A DNA stretch of 63,678 bases, taken from contig CAYVFC010000032.1 in the NCBI GenBank assembly GCA_964450715.1, positions 1 through 63,678 of the forward strand, read 5' to 3'. Under the pieces are notes generated by a model. That model made no database searches. It had not been told where the DNA came from and saw nothing but the letters and a program-made list of their open reading frames with translations. Below, one piece after another: positions 1 through 7,864 of this stretch. The translations under genes were made by a program, and so were the position numbers. Origin of the DNA: CAYVFC01 sp964450715. GTDB lineage: Bacteria > Myxococcota_A > Polyangia > Polyangiales > JAFGIB01. Position 1 is the first letter of the stretch; each line of letters begins with the position of its first letter.

Positions 1-84
1 TTCGGGACGCCCCCACCGACGCGCGCCGGCCCGCCCGCGCCGATGCCGAGTCACGCCGCAGAATTAAGCGGTTCGCCTCTCTCG

Positions 85-1158
85 CTACGCTCGAGATGGC
101 GGCTCGCCACTATTCTCGATCTCCGCCTCGAGCAGATCCGGAAACAGGGCGATCAGCTCCTGGGAGATGCAGCGGACGACCTCTTCCTCCACGTTCAACG
201 GTCCGCTCGCCGCCCGCTCGATATTGCGCTGATAGATGAAGAGCCGCCCGATGGCCGGCGGATCGCCCTCCTGGCTCATCTCTTCGATCAGGACCTCAAC
301 CCTGGGATCGACTCCATCCGCTATCACTTCGATGCCGGGGAGATCTCCGATGATGACCAGCGCGCCCTGAAGCGTCCGGGCCACGGCCTCGGGCAGGCTT
401 TGTACCGCTCGGCGGATACGTTGCTCGAACTGCTCGGGACCGAGCGACCAGCCGGGCGCGGGCGCGCGCAAGTCCAGCTCGCGCGTCTTGATGAAGTCCG
501 CGATGGCCCCGGTTCTGTCGCCCCGGGCCTCGTGGACCAGGCCGAGGTAGTAGTAGGCGTCTCCGTTTTCCGGGCTGCGCTGGACCGCGCTCTGCAGTAG
601 CGCTTCCGAGGTTTCCAGGTCATCGACCTCGAACTTCGCCCTTCCCACCATGAAGTCCAGCTGAGCGTTCTCGAAGGGACCCGAGGGCATGATCGCCGCC
701 ACCCGGGCCGAGGCCTCGCGATCGGCTCGCTGCATGTGCGCGTCGAACTTGAGCAACAGCGCGTCGGCCACCTCGTCGTCGCCCCGGGCCAGGTCCAGGG
801 CCTCGTCCACCATGTTCACGGCGTCCTCGAACTGGCAAAGGGGATGGATGAGCACCTCGGCCGCGTTGAGCATGGCCTCGAAGAAGGTGTCGTCGATGGC
901 CAGTGCCTGCCGGTAGTTGTCGAGCGCTTCCTCGGGATCGCCCTGCGCGGCGTGGATGTAGCCCAGTAGGTTGTAGGGCTCGGGGGAGTTGGAATCCAGC
1001 TCCAGGCTCTTTTCCGCCGACAGGCGCGCTCCGAAGAAGTCACCCCGATTGACCAGGTCCCAGCCGCGATCCAGGTGCGCGGAAAACTGGTCCATGGGGT
1101 TGCGGTCGACAGAGCTCGGGTCTGGATTCTTGGCCCCGGTCGAAGGTGTCTTGTCCAT
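85..1158 (-). CDS. TPR-repeat protein with degenerate zincin-like C-terminal domain
   Basis: A 357-residue, probably cytoplasmic protein. Residues about 25-120 and 150-235 contain tetratricopeptide-type helices (for example 'PEPYNLLGYIHAAQGDPEEAL' split over two helices, and 'GDAYYYLGLVHEARGD'). These normally serve as protein-binding scaffolds. The last 110 residues read like the small 'zincin-like metallopeptidase' domain (Zincin_1 family) that usually ends in HExxHxxG. Here the corresponding stretch is ISQELIALFPD, so the first His is Gln and the second is Ala. The zinc site is therefore lost and peptidase activity is unlikely. It is divergent from the gene at 1241. The ATG start has only a weak purine-rich stretch before it; Met22 is an alternative start. 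The TPR assignment is firm, the zincin relationship is my inference. Confidence 0.75.
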   Translation of the reverse strand: MDKTPSTGAKNPDPSSVDRNPMDQFSAHLDRGWDLVNRGDFFGARLSAEKSLELDSNSPEPYNLLGYIHAAQGDPEEALDNYRQALAIDDTFFEAMLNAAEVLIHPLCQFEDAVNMVDEALDLARGDDEVADALLLKFDAHMQRADREASARVAAIMPSGPFENAQLDFMVGRAKFEVDDLETSEALLQSAVQRSPENGDAYYYLGLVHEARGDRTGAIADFIKTRELDLRAPAPGWSLGPEQFEQRIRRAVQSLPEAVARTLQGALVIIGDLPGIEVIADGVDPRVEVLIEEMSQEGDPPAIGRLFIYQRNIERAASGPLNVEEEVVRCISQELIALFPDLLEAEIENSGEPPSRA

Positions 1159-1240
1159 TCTTCGCTAGCCGAACACTTACGATATAGCTCAAAAGCGGGC
1201 GCGGATCCATATCGGCCTCCTCCCGTGCTAGCCTCTGCCC

Positions 1241-2152
1241 GTGCTGGTTGCAGGCGTGGACGAGAACGGGCTGGGACCCCGACTGGGTCCGCTGGTCGCG
1301 ACCGCGGTGGTGCTGCGGGTAGAGCGATACGAGTGCCGGGATCTCTACCGGCTCGGCGAGGAGCTGGGCGTCAAGGACAGCAAACAGGCATCGGGTTTCG
1401 GCAAGATGGCGGCGGCAGAGAGCCTGGCGCTGGCGCTGCTGGAGCGTCTCCACGGCCGGCCGCCGGCCGATGCCGACGAGCTGCTCGAGCAGGTCTCACT
1501 GGTAGCTCCCTCCGACCTGAAAACCGCCTGCCCGGGTGCGTGCGCGCCGCAATGCTGGTCGGCCCGGGTCTCCCTGCCCGCCTTTCGCGGTGATGCGGCT
1601 CGCGGGCGGCGGGCGCTCGACGCCCTCGAAGAGGTGGGCGTTCGCTTGCTCGCCGCTCACTCGTCGGTCGCCTGTGCGGCCGAGCTCAACCGGGAACGCC
1701 AGCGGCTGGGCTCCAAGCTGGCCGTAGACCTTCTGCTGTTCGAGAGGCTGCTACTGCACGCGCGCGCCGCGGTGAACGAGGATCTGAGCGCCTTCTGCGG
1801 CATGGTCGGCGGCCTGCGCCGCTACCCGGACTACTTCCAGGAGCTCGGCAGCCGCGCGGTGCAGCGGCTCCAGGAGGGACGCTCGCTCTGCAGGTACCGC
1901 GTGGACGGGCTGGGAGAGGTGGCCTTCGAAGTGGACGCCGACGCGCATCACCTACCGGTCGGCATGGCCTCCATGCTCGGCAAGTACCTGCGCGAGGTGG
2001 TCATGGAGCGGCATAACCGTTTCTACCAGGAGCACGATCCCTCGCTCGGCCGGGTGAGCGGTTACCACGATCCGGTTACGCGGGCCTTTGTGGAGCAGAG
2101 CCAGCAGCTGCGCGCCCGGCTGGGGATCGCAAAGGATTGCTTCGAGCGCTGA
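1241..2152 (+). CDS. Ribonuclease HII-like protein (divergent)
   Basis: A 303-residue protein with an RNase H-fold look. The N-terminus GVDENGLGP (Asp7, Glu8) resembles the DEAGRGP motif of RNase HII, which cuts RNA in RNA/DNA hybrids. KDSKQ (45-49) matches the DSKKL segment. VDADAHHLPVGMASMLGKY (231-249) matches the third acidic residue and the AAASILAK helix. Differences from true RNase HII are large. The central GRG-type loop is GLG, there is about 100 residues of extra sequence, and the segment FCGMVGGLRRY may stand where a catalytic Asp is expected. Catalysis is uncertain. It uses a GTG start with no ribosome site. A real RNase HI lies 2 kb downstream. Confidence 0.6.
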   Translation: MLVAGVDENGLGPRLGPLVATAVVLRVERYECRDLYRLGEELGVKDSKQASGFGKMAAAESLALALLERLHGRPPADADELLEQVSLVAPSDLKTACPGACAPQCWSARVSLPAFRGDAARGRRALDALEEVGVRLLAAHSSVACAAELNRERQRLGSKLAVDLLLFERLLLHARAAVNEDLSAFCGMVGGLRRYPDYFQELGSRAVQRLQEGRSLCRYRVDGLGEVAFEVDADAHHLPVGMASMLGKYLREVVMERHNRFYQEHDPSLGRVSGYHDPVTRAFVEQSQQLRARLGIAKDCFER

Positions 2153-2175
2153 GGGGGTGTGGTAAAAGGGGTCGA

Positions 2176-3498
2176 ATGGAGAGCCGAGCTTCAGCCATGA
2201 GGTGGGTGCCGGTCGCCGCTGCCGTTATCGCGGTCGGGGCGCTCATCTACCTGCTGCGTGCGGTGCTCGCCCCGGTCTTCTTCGCCTTCCTGCTCGCCTA
2301 CGTGCTCAATCCCGTAGTGGCGCGCTTCGAGCAGCGGCGCGTGTCCCGCGCGCTTGGCATCACGCTGCTGTTGGGCGGCGTGCTGGGCGCTATCGGTGCC
2401 TTCGCCCTATTGCTCCTGCCCGCGATCATCAGCGATCTGGTCGCGCTTGCCCGCGAGCTTCCGGCGGCGGCCCGGCGCCTGTTCGAGCTGGCCGCGCCCT
2501 TTCTGGCGCAGTATGGCATCGAGGTGCCGAGCACTTCGGACGAAGCGCTCGGTCGCGTGCAGCAGCTCATGTCGGAGCTGCCCGCGGGAGCGGCGGGCGC
2601 GCTCGGCGAGGTGGCAAAGGCCGTGCTGGGCAACACCGCCTCCTTCCTGAACGTCCTGGCAGGCGCCATTATGGTACCGATCCTCTCCTTCTATCTGCTG
2701 AAGGATTTCGACCCGCTGATCGCCGGCGCTCGCGATCTGATCCCGTCCGGATCCCGCAATACGGTGACCGATATCGTCCGCGAGGTCGATCAGGTGCTGG
2801 GTCAATTCCTCCGCGGCCAGCTCATGGTGATGGCCATCCTGGCTCTGCTATATGCCGTCGGGTACTCGATCATCGGCGTACGCCTGGCCGTACCCATCGG
2901 TATCGTGGCGGGGCTGCTCTCCTTCATTCCCTATCTGGGGGGAGCGGCGGCCTTTGGCCTGGCCCTGCTGATGGTGGCGCTGCACTGGACCGGCTGGGTA
3001 CAGGTCGGGTGGCTGGTCGCGGTGTACGGGTTGATCCAGGTACTGGAGGGCTTCGTCATCACCCCGCGCATCGTGGGGGACAAGCTGGGATTGGCGCCGG
3101 TCTGGGTGTTGCTCGGCCTGATGGCCGGAGGCAATCTCTTCGGCTTCGTCGGCGTGCTGCTGGCGCTTCCGGCCACGGCCGTGGTCAAGGTGGCGGTGGT
3201 GCGCGGGTTGCAACGATACAAGCAGAGCCGGATGTACACCGGAGGGGAGCGGCCGCAGCAACAGGACGAGCCGCCGCGCTCGCCGGCGGCAGAGGCGGCG
3301 GACGCGGCGATTGCCGGGCCGGTCGCCGGAGCGCCGCCCGCTGGGGCGAAGGCGAGCGCACCGCCGGGTGGCGTCGGGGAGGGTTCGGCGTCCGGCAAGG
3401 CGGGGCAGGGCACGCCGCCGGCCGATACCGCGGAGTCGGGCGGGCCGTCCGGTGAGGCAAGGGCGAGCACTGCGCCTGATACAGGCCGTTTCGGGTAG
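2176..3498 (+). CDS. AI-2E family (UPF0118) membrane transporter
   Basis: A 440-residue inner-membrane protein of the AI-2E/PerM/TqsA family, which exports small molecules or ions; the substrate cannot be told from sequence. Hydrophobic spans occur near residues 8-30, 32-50, 60-85 and then five or so between 160 and 345. The family signatures are 'PILSFYLLKDFD' and the C-terminal 'PRIVGDKLGLAPVWVLLGLMAGG' region. A Pro/Ala/Gly-rich hydrophilic tail of about 85 residues (from 3246) is extra and probably cytoplasmic and disordered. The reading frame is open from 2137, but that overlaps the upstream gene. The ATG at 2176, after an AAAAGGGG stretch, gives the normal family N-terminus. Confidence 0.88.
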   Translation: MESRASAMRWVPVAAAVIAVGALIYLLRAVLAPVFFAFLLAYVLNPVVARFEQRRVSRALGITLLLGGVLGAIGAFALLLLPAIISDLVALARELPAAARRLFELAAPFLAQYGIEVPSTSDEALGRVQQLMSELPAGAAGALGEVAKAVLGNTASFLNVLAGAIMVPILSFYLLKDFDPLIAGARDLIPSGSRNTVTDIVREVDQVLGQFLRGQLMVMAILALLYAVGYSIIGVRLAVPIGIVAGLLSFIPYLGGAAAFGLALLMVALHWTGWVQVGWLVAVYGLIQVLEGFVITPRIVGDKLGLAPVWVLLGLMAGGNLFGFVGVLLALPATAVVKVAVVRGLQRYKQSRMYTGGERPQQQDEPPRSPAAEAADAAIAGPVAGAPPAGAKASAPPGGVGEGSASGKAGQGTPPADTAESGGPSGEARASTAPDTGRFG

Positions 3499-3522
3499 AC
3501 CGAGGTCGAGGGCTGGCGGAAA

Positions 3523-4215
3523 ATGCAGAGAAACGGGTCGAATCCGGAGCAATCCGAGCGGGCGGCCGATCACCCGGCGGAACGCTCCCACGGCGATACA
3601 ACCGGCTCCCCGGCGGCCGCGGCCGGTTCGCCTGCGGCGGTTTCCGGGCGCGAAGGGCGGATCGCCCGTTCCGGCCCCCTGGCGTTGCTACGCTGGCTTA
3701 GCGGCTGGGCCTTGCTGAGCTGGGCCGGCCGGTTGCTGTTCTTCGCTCTCGGGTGGCGACGCGAGGTCAGCGTGGAGCTGTCGGACGGCGTCCTGTCCAT
3801 CCGCCGCGTCACCGCTTTCCGCGGTAGGGTCGTCCGCGAGTCCGAGGAGAAGCGTTCGCTCGGTAGCGTGCTGGCCGCTAGCCGGCAGGCACGCTATCCG
3901 ACGCTTCACCTGGCGGTCGGCGCCTTCTCGCTGGCCGTGGGAGTGCTCGTCGGCGGCCTGTTCGCCTGGGATGCGCTTCGCTTCGGGGACTGGACCCTGC
4001 TGGTCATGTCGTCTCTGGTCTTGGTCGGGGCAGGGCTCGATCTGCTCCTCGATATCCTGGTACCCGGTGGCGCGAGCCGCGTTGGCCTGGATATCCGGGT
4101 AGAGGGGGGTAGCGGCTTGCGCTTGGTCGGCGTACCCCTGCCGGACGCGGACCGCTTCCTGAAGGCGCTCGCCCGCGACCTGGGCTCGTCCCGGACCGAC
4201 GGCAGGAAGAAATGA
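3523..4215 (+). CDS. Uncharacterised membrane protein with possible PH-like domain
   Basis: A 230-residue protein. The first 50 residues are hydrophilic and Ala/Gly/Ser rich. Residues about 52-75 form one hydrophobic span. A short beta-rich segment follows (VSVELSDGVLSIRRVTAFRG, ending in SEEKRSLGSVLAASRQARY), which recalls bacterial PH-like domains. Two further spans lie at about 128-150 and 158-180, followed by a soluble tail. No family recognised with confidence. Its stop codon overlaps the start of the RNase HI gene by 4 bases (ATGA), so the two are probably translationally coupled and co-transcribed. Confidence 0.6.
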   Translation: MQRNGSNPEQSERAADHPAERSHGDTTGSPAAAAGSPAAVSGREGRIARSGPLALLRWLSGWALLSWAGRLLFFALGWRREVSVELSDGVLSIRRVTAFRGRVVRESEEKRSLGSVLAASRQARYPTLHLAVGAFSLAVGVLVGGLFAWDALRFGDWTLLVMSSLVLVGAGLDLLLDILVPGGASRVGLDIRVEGGSGLRLVGVPLPDADRFLKALARDLGSSRTDGRKK

Positions 4216-4964
4216 GCTGGCGGCGCGCCACGCTACGCGACGCCCGCATCCTGGCTCGCTGCGACGAGGTGGGGGCGCTCGCGATCGAGAAGGGCCGAGT
4301 GGAGATCCGGTATCGACCGGGCGATCGACGCGCCTACCGCGCGTCGCCCGGGAACCTGATCCTGGATCCGGACGCAGAGATCCTGCCCGATGAAACCTGT
4401 ATAGTCGTCGCCGAGCAAGCCCCGCGCGGCGGTAAGCGCAAGCGAGCCAGCAGCGGGGCCCGCGCCGGTTCTTCTGCGAGAGCGGGCGGGGGAAACCAGA
4501 GCGAGAGCGAGCCCGGAACCGAGCCCGGCCCCGGGGCGCAGGGAACGGCCATCGACATCTACACCGATGGCGCCTGCGCCGGCAATCCGGGACCCGCCGG
4601 TCTGGGCGTGGTGATGGATGACGGTTCCGGACGTAGAGAGCTATCGATCTACCTGGGGCAGGGCACGAACAATATAGCCGAGCTGACCGCGATACGGTAC
4701 GCGGTCGAGGCAGTTGCCGGGACCAGCCGTCCGGTTCGCATCCACACCGATAGTCAATATAGTATCGGTGTTCTGACCCGCGGCTGGAAGGCGAAGGCCA
4801 ACACCGAGCTGGTGGCCGCGGTCAAGCGCGCGCTCGCCCGCCTGCCGAAGGTCCGGCTGGTCTACGTACCCGGACACGCGGGACACGAGGGCAACGAGCG
4901 GGCCGACCAGCTGGCCCGCAGGGCCATCGCCGACCGCGCTTCCCGGGACTGGACGGACCTCTAG
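4212..4964 (+). CDS. rnhA: Ribonuclease HI with N-terminal extension
   Basis: This enzyme removes RNA from RNA/DNA hybrids such as Okazaki primers and R-loops. The 250-residue protein has a complete RNase H domain at about 113-241. The catalytic residues are visible: Asp119 (YTDGAC), Glu157 (AELTA), Asp180 (HTDSQ), His222 (PGHAGH) and Asp232 (NERAD). The 110 residues in front are not the hybrid-binding domain of eukaryotic or Bacillus RNase H. They form a small 60-residue module followed by a Gly/Ser/Glu-rich linker, so the protein is longer than the usual 155 residues. It starts inside the stop codon of the upstream membrane protein gene. Confidence 0.93.
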   Translation: MSWRRATLRDARILARCDEVGALAIEKGRVEIRYRPGDRRAYRASPGNLILDPDAEILPDETCIVVAEQAPRGGKRKRASSGARAGSSARAGGGNQSESEPGTEPGPGAQGTAIDIYTDGACAGNPGPAGLGVVMDDGSGRRELSIYLGQGTNNIAELTAIRYAVEAVAGTSRPVRIHTDSQYSIGVLTRGWKAKANTELVAAVKRALARLPKVRLVYVPGHAGHEGNERADQLARRAIADRASRDWTDL

Positions 4965-5001
4965 CCCGCGAACTCAAAGGCGTTTCAACCCGTTCGGTGC
5001 T

Positions 5002-5667
5002 CTAGAACGATTCGTAGCCGACATTGAATGTCGGAGCGAGGGCGGTGATTCCCTCTACTAAGTGAACGCGAAAGTCGATCCCGAGCATCAATGCTTTACG
5101 GCGGATCTTCTCGCTGCTCCTGGAGATAATCGGGTACCCGCCGGCGCGAAAGTGAAGCTCGGCGCCCGATGGATTGTTGAGAACGCCAAAGCCCGCCCCA
5201 GCACCCACGAAGATACGATCGATAAAGGTAAAATCGACCACTGCGGATACACCGACGAGCCCGCCGAATCCGGTGAGCTCTCCGACGTCGAGGCTGTAGC
5301 CCCCGAGTTGAGGCACGGCGTACACGCCGATCAGGTCATTGATCTGCGCGCCAAAACGCAGGTCCAGGCCGAAGTACTCGCCCGACGCAGTGTTGCCAAA
5401 GTCGTCTTCGGCGGAGAGAAGCCCGCCTCCCGCGGCAATTCCGAAGCGAAACCGAACTCCGTCGCCCCCGCCTGCGCTAGTCGCGCTTGCGTCCGACGCG
5501 TCTGCCGGGGCGGCGCCTGGTGGAGCGACCTCCTGAGAGGCTTCTTCGTCGGTGGACGTCGCATCGGTAGGGGCCGCTTCCTCGGTCAGCTCTTCCGCCG
5601 CCTGCGCCCAAGCGGCCGACGACAGTAGAACAACCGCGCTCATTCCAAGCAAAGTAGCTCGTATCAT
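5002..5667 (-). CDS. Secreted outer-membrane beta-barrel protein, acidic N-terminus
   Basis: A 221-residue exported protein with no specific family recognised. A signal peptide (MIRATLLGMSAVVLLSSAAWA) is followed by about 50 residues rich in Glu, Ala, Thr and Pro. The remainder is alternating Gly/aromatic strands of an eight-stranded OmpA/OmpX-type barrel (VRFRFGIAAGGGLL, EYFGLDLRFGAQI, IFVGAGAGFGVL) ending in an aromatic residue (GYESF), as the barrel assembly signal requires. The frame is open 90 bases further upstream. The ATG at 5667 is preferred because AGGGAG precedes it and the signal peptide starts there. Likely function: structural or small porin; inferred only. Confidence 0.8.
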   Translation of the reverse strand: MIRATLLGMSAVVLLSSAAWAQAAEELTEEAAPTDATSTDEEASQEVAPPGAAPADASDASATSAGGGDGVRFRFGIAAGGGLLSAEDDFGNTASGEYFGLDLRFGAQINDLIGVYAVPQLGGYSLDVGELTGFGGLVGVSAVVDFTFIDRIFVGAGAGFGVLNNPSGAELHFRAGGYPIISRSSEKIRRKALMLGIDFRVHLVEGITALAPTFNVGYESF

Positions 5668-5727
5668 GTCTATTCTCCCTTGCATCGATCTCGCCAGTCT
5701 TTTACCCAAGATACTCGTTTGATGGTT

Positions 5728-5757
5728 AGTATGAGGCAATACCGCGCTTTCCGACAA
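5728..5757 (-). promoter_or_regulatory. Candidate sigma-70 promoter for the barrel gene
   Basis: On the minus strand TTGTCG (5752-5757) and CATACT (5728-5733) are 18 bases apart, about 60 bases before the ATG at 5667. The -35 box is good and the -10 box is moderate. Confidence 0.35.
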
Positions 5758-5767
5758 CCCCCCCGCC

Positions 5768-6106
5768 GTTTTACACCATGGCTGGAAAAACGCCCCCGAG
5801 AGGTTTTCACTCGGAGCGGGAATCGATGAAGGCGCTCAGCCAAGCGACATCGACATCTTCGAGCTGGAGGCCATGCGCAGGAATCCGAAGATGGCGAATA
5901 CCAGAGAGAAGGCCGCCATCGAGAAGAAGCTCAAAAAACACGGCACCAGGATCGTCGACATGGCCATTCTCACAGTGCAAAACACTAGCGCGACCTGGGG
6001 GTGCCTCGAAGCAGCGGGGAAACCGAGTTCCCGAAAACCGTCCCTGTTCGCCGGTTTTCCGATATATTTAAGTATCGTGCATCGCATTGGCGTTTCCGGC
6101 GCTTGA
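5768..6106 (+). pseudogene. Possible gene remnant or small unrecognised gene
   Basis: The 475 bases between the barrel gene and the HEAT gene hold one open frame on the plus strand, with the high G/C third positions typical of real genes here. Part of the translation reads SDIDIFELEAMRRNPKMAN and then a Lys/Glu-rich helix EKAAIEKKLKKHGTRIVDMAIL. No in-frame start is convincing: the ATG at 5873 would begin in the middle of the coding-like stretch. The codon bias fades after about 5990. It may be the decayed end of a gene whose start is gone. No function can be suggested. Confidence 0.3.
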
Positions 6107-6142
6107 CGGGATCAGGCCGGCCCGGGAACAAGGAAAGGCGAA

Positions 6143-7864
6143 TTGCCAGAGGACGTACGGAGAGAGCAGCCGCAGGACAAGCTCTCGGCCGTCAAGGAGC
6201 TGTTCCAGCTCGTTGAGATGGCGGTCAAAACCCTGAACCTCTACGAGGGGAAGGGTGAGAGCTGCGAGATGGCCGTGGGCAAGGCCTTCGAGCACCTGGC
6301 GTTGACCGTCAGGCGATACGGCGAGATCGGGGTCTCGGTAAGGCCGTTCGAGCTTTACCTGGGCCGGCAGCGCGTCTATGCGACCCAGGAGGATCGAAGC
6401 GGGATCACCTACCGGCTCTTCCGCGACGGCATTCGCAAGATCGACCTGCTGCCCACCATCGATCGCGGCGAGTTTCTGGCCTTGCTAGATATTCTCCGCG
6501 CCGTGCGACAGACCGGCGGCGAGGATGATTCGGTCACCCTGTTCTGGGAGCAGGGCTTCGCCGGGGTACGGTACGAGGCGGTCGACTACTTCCTGGACGG
6601 CTCGCTCGGAGGCGCGTCCGACGACCTGCAGGAGCAGATGGACGCGCTGGTCACCATGCTGAGCAAGCCGCTGCACCGGCAGCGTCGGGTGAGCGCGGCG
6701 CGCCAGCTGCTGGAGAGGATCGGATCGGAGATCGTGGAGCAGGCCGGGGAGAAGCGCTCCGCCTCGGTCTCCCGGTTAAGGGACGGGGCGGATCTGCAGA
6801 GCGCCCTGGAGACGATCGAGAAGCAGCGCGAGGAAATGCCCACCGATCTGTGGCGTCGCTCCATGACTCTGATCACCAGGCTTCTGACCGGCGAGGGATC
6901 GGCCGCGACCGCGCTGCTGGTGCAAGTCATCGAGCAGCTCATGCTCGCCGGACGCTGGGAGCCGCTGCAGGCGGCCTGCCAGATCCTGAGCGAGCACCTG
7001 GCCCTGTGCAGGGACAAAGGGGAAGAAGAGTTAGGGCGGAAGCTCGACCAGGCCCTGGGAGAGCTCTGCGCGGACAACAAGCTGCTGGCGCTGCACGAGC
7101 CGTTGTCGTCCTGCTCCGGGCCCGAGTTCTCGAGCATCGCCGAGTTCGTCCGTCTATTGCCGCGGACGGCCGACGGGCAGCTGTTGCTGCTGCTGCGCCG
7201 ATTGCCGGCGGGAGAGAGTCAGGAGCGGATGCTCGTGCTCCTGTCCGAGCGGGGCATCGATCTCACCGATTTCTTCCGGCAGCGGTTGCGCAGCGCGGAC
7301 CCGGAACAGGTGTTGGGCGCCATCCGCGACCTAAGGACGATCGGCAGCGGCAGCGCCGTTGCGGCGCTCAAGGCGGTCACCAATCACGCGAACCCCGCGG
7401 TGCGCCTGGAGGCGTTTCGAGCGCTGGGCGAAAACGTGGGCGAGAGCCTGGTCTCGCGCTTGATCGAGTCGCTGCGCCTGGACCATCCCGAGCTGAGGGA
7501 GCTCTGCCTGGCCAGGCTGGAGCGGGTCGGCAACTCGAAGCACGCAGAGCGGTTGCTGGCCACCTTCCGTACCAATCTCGACGAGAGTTGGAGCCCCGAG
7601 CACCAGCGGCGGGGGCTCGACCTGTTGGTTCGCTGGGGCGGCGAGCAGACCGAGCAGTTCATCGTCTCGACCCTGACCGCCAAGAACCCCTTCCGGCGGT
7701 CGGCCGTGGAGAATCAGCGGGGACGAATGCTGGCAGCGGTGAGCCGGCACGGCGGGCAGAGGGCCCGGAAGCTGCTGTCGGCCTGCCTGCAGGAGCGCAC
7801 GGGAAAGAAGGTTCGGGAGAGCATCGAACAGGCCCTGCAAGCGGTGAAGGGCGGGGCGTCGTGA
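6143..7864 (+). CDS. HEAT-repeat protein
   Basis: A 573-residue soluble protein. Residues about 15-130 form an alpha/beta module (YE motif at 34-35, 'VRPFELYLGRQRVYA', 'LFRDGIRKIDLLPTI') that resembles the N-terminal module of the next gene. The middle is helical. Residues about 390-570 contain HEAT repeats ('VLGAIRDLRTIGSGSAVAALKAV', 'AVRLEAFRALGENVGESLVSRL', both shown here only in part). HEAT repeats bind proteins; no catalytic motif is visible. It starts at TTG 6143 with AGGAAAGG four bases upstream. It overlaps the HD-domain gene by 4 bases (GTGA), so the pair is translationally coupled and probably works together. Confidence 0.8.
   Translation: MPEDVRREQPQDKLSAVKELFQLVEMAVKTLNLYEGKGESCEMAVGKAFEHLALTVRRYGEIGVSVRPFELYLGRQRVYATQEDRSGITYRLFRDGIRKIDLLPTIDRGEFLALLDILRAVRQTGGEDDSVTLFWEQGFAGVRYEAVDYFLDGSLGGASDDLQEQMDALVTMLSKPLHRQRRVSAARQLLERIGSEIVEQAGEKRSASVSRLRDGADLQSALETIEKQREEMPTDLWRRSMTLITRLLTGEGSAATALLVQVIEQLMLAGRWEPLQAACQILSEHLALCRDKGEEELGRKLDQALGELCADNKLLALHEPLSSCSGPEFSSIAEFVRLLPRTADGQLLLLLRRLPAGESQERMLVLLSERGIDLTDFFRQRLRSADPEQVLGAIRDLRTIGSGSAVAALKAVTNHANPAVRLEAFRALGENVGESLVSRLIESLRLDHPELRELCLARLERVGNSKHAERLLATFRTNLDESWSPEHQRRGLDLLVRWGGEQTEQFIVSTLTAKNPFRRSAVENQRGRMLAAVSRHGGQRARKLLSACLQERTGKKVRESIEQALQAVKGGAS

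Noticed and set aside
1..84. A gene running off the left edge
   Set aside because: The plus-strand frame from 43 is the shadow of the TPR gene; nothing else has coding bias.
5836..6087. 83-residue minus-strand membrane-like frame
   Set aside because: Its hydrophobic look is explained by being opposite a Lys/Glu-rich plus-strand stretch; no ribosome site.
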